A program made the position numbers and the translations under genes. Positions 63,985 to 64,000 of a stretch of 64,000 nt of DNA are shown here, in pieces; within the stretch, counting starts at the first letter, position 1, and each line of letters starts with the position of its first letter. The DNA is taken from positions 1,475,347 to 1,539,346 of the forward strand of contig NZ_HE998567.1 in assembly GCF_000327285.1 (NCBI RefSeq), read 5' to 3'. Origin of the DNA: Holdemania massiliensis AP2 (GTDB taxonomy: Bacteria > Bacillota_I > Bacilli_A > Erysipelotrichales > Erysipelotrichaceae). The notes beneath the pieces were generated by a model that saw only the letters and a program-made list of their open reading frames with translations, did no database searches and was not told where the DNA came from.

Positions 63985-64000
63985 GTATTTTTCCACGTTT

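Overview
The window is low-to-moderate GC Firmicute DNA. Signs are strong AGGAGG-type ribosome sites, CcpA-type cre and LicT-type RAT elements, many PTS genes, a Tn916-family element, a guanine riboswitch and heterodimeric ABC exporters. I infer a gut anaerobe of the Erysipelotrichaceae type (Clostridium innocuum or Holdemania-like). That taxon is an impression from gene style, not a measured match.

Region 1 (1-12551) is the conjugation half of a Tn916-family integrative conjugative element, read right to left: orf23, orf22 (HelP-like), orf21 (TcpA coupling ATPase), a small unnumbered gene, oriT, orf20 (MobT relaxase), orf19, ardA, orf17-orf13 (mating channel). The left edge cuts the tet(M) leader peptide, so tet(M) should lie just outside. 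The element's end is near 12541-12556, beside a tRNA-Thr gene.

Region 2 (12655-23384) is ordinary chromosome. It holds a pantothenate/CoA operon (ECF transporter, coaBC, coaX, maf), pdaA, a DtxR/MntR regulator, a GntR regulator, yfcE, alr and an M20 amidohydrolase. It also holds a 167-residue protein that looks like a TnpB without its nuclease domain.

Region 3 (23689-36230) has two sugar systems. One is a mannose-family PTS (EIIA-B-C-D) with chbG, nagA, a degenerate M28-like membrane protein and a PRD regulator, probably for N-acetylated sugars. The other is a beta-glucoside operon (bglP-bglA-licT) under a RAT/terminator switch.

Region 4 (36341-38885) has six tRNA genes, a complete IS30-like insertion sequence with 15-bp flanking repeats, and a highly structured 117-nt element.

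Region 5 (39034-58521) holds an orphan binding lipoprotein divergent from a GH13 enzyme, a ribokinase-like gene, a Tat-exported flavoprotein divergent from a MerR-like regulator, a MarR-ABC-ABC cluster followed by MATE, a peptidoglycan-binding protein, a second MarR operon, cardiolipin synthase, a Nim-like flavoprotein and a DUF349 protein.

Region 6 (58522-64000) holds guaA and a guanine/hypoxanthine permease with its guanine riboswitch. Between guaA and the DUF349 gene is a 1.5-kb module of a DUF5343 protein and a HEPN protein. It is bracketed by an 11-bp repeat of the guaA 3' end and is the best candidate in this window for an undescribed defence-like system.
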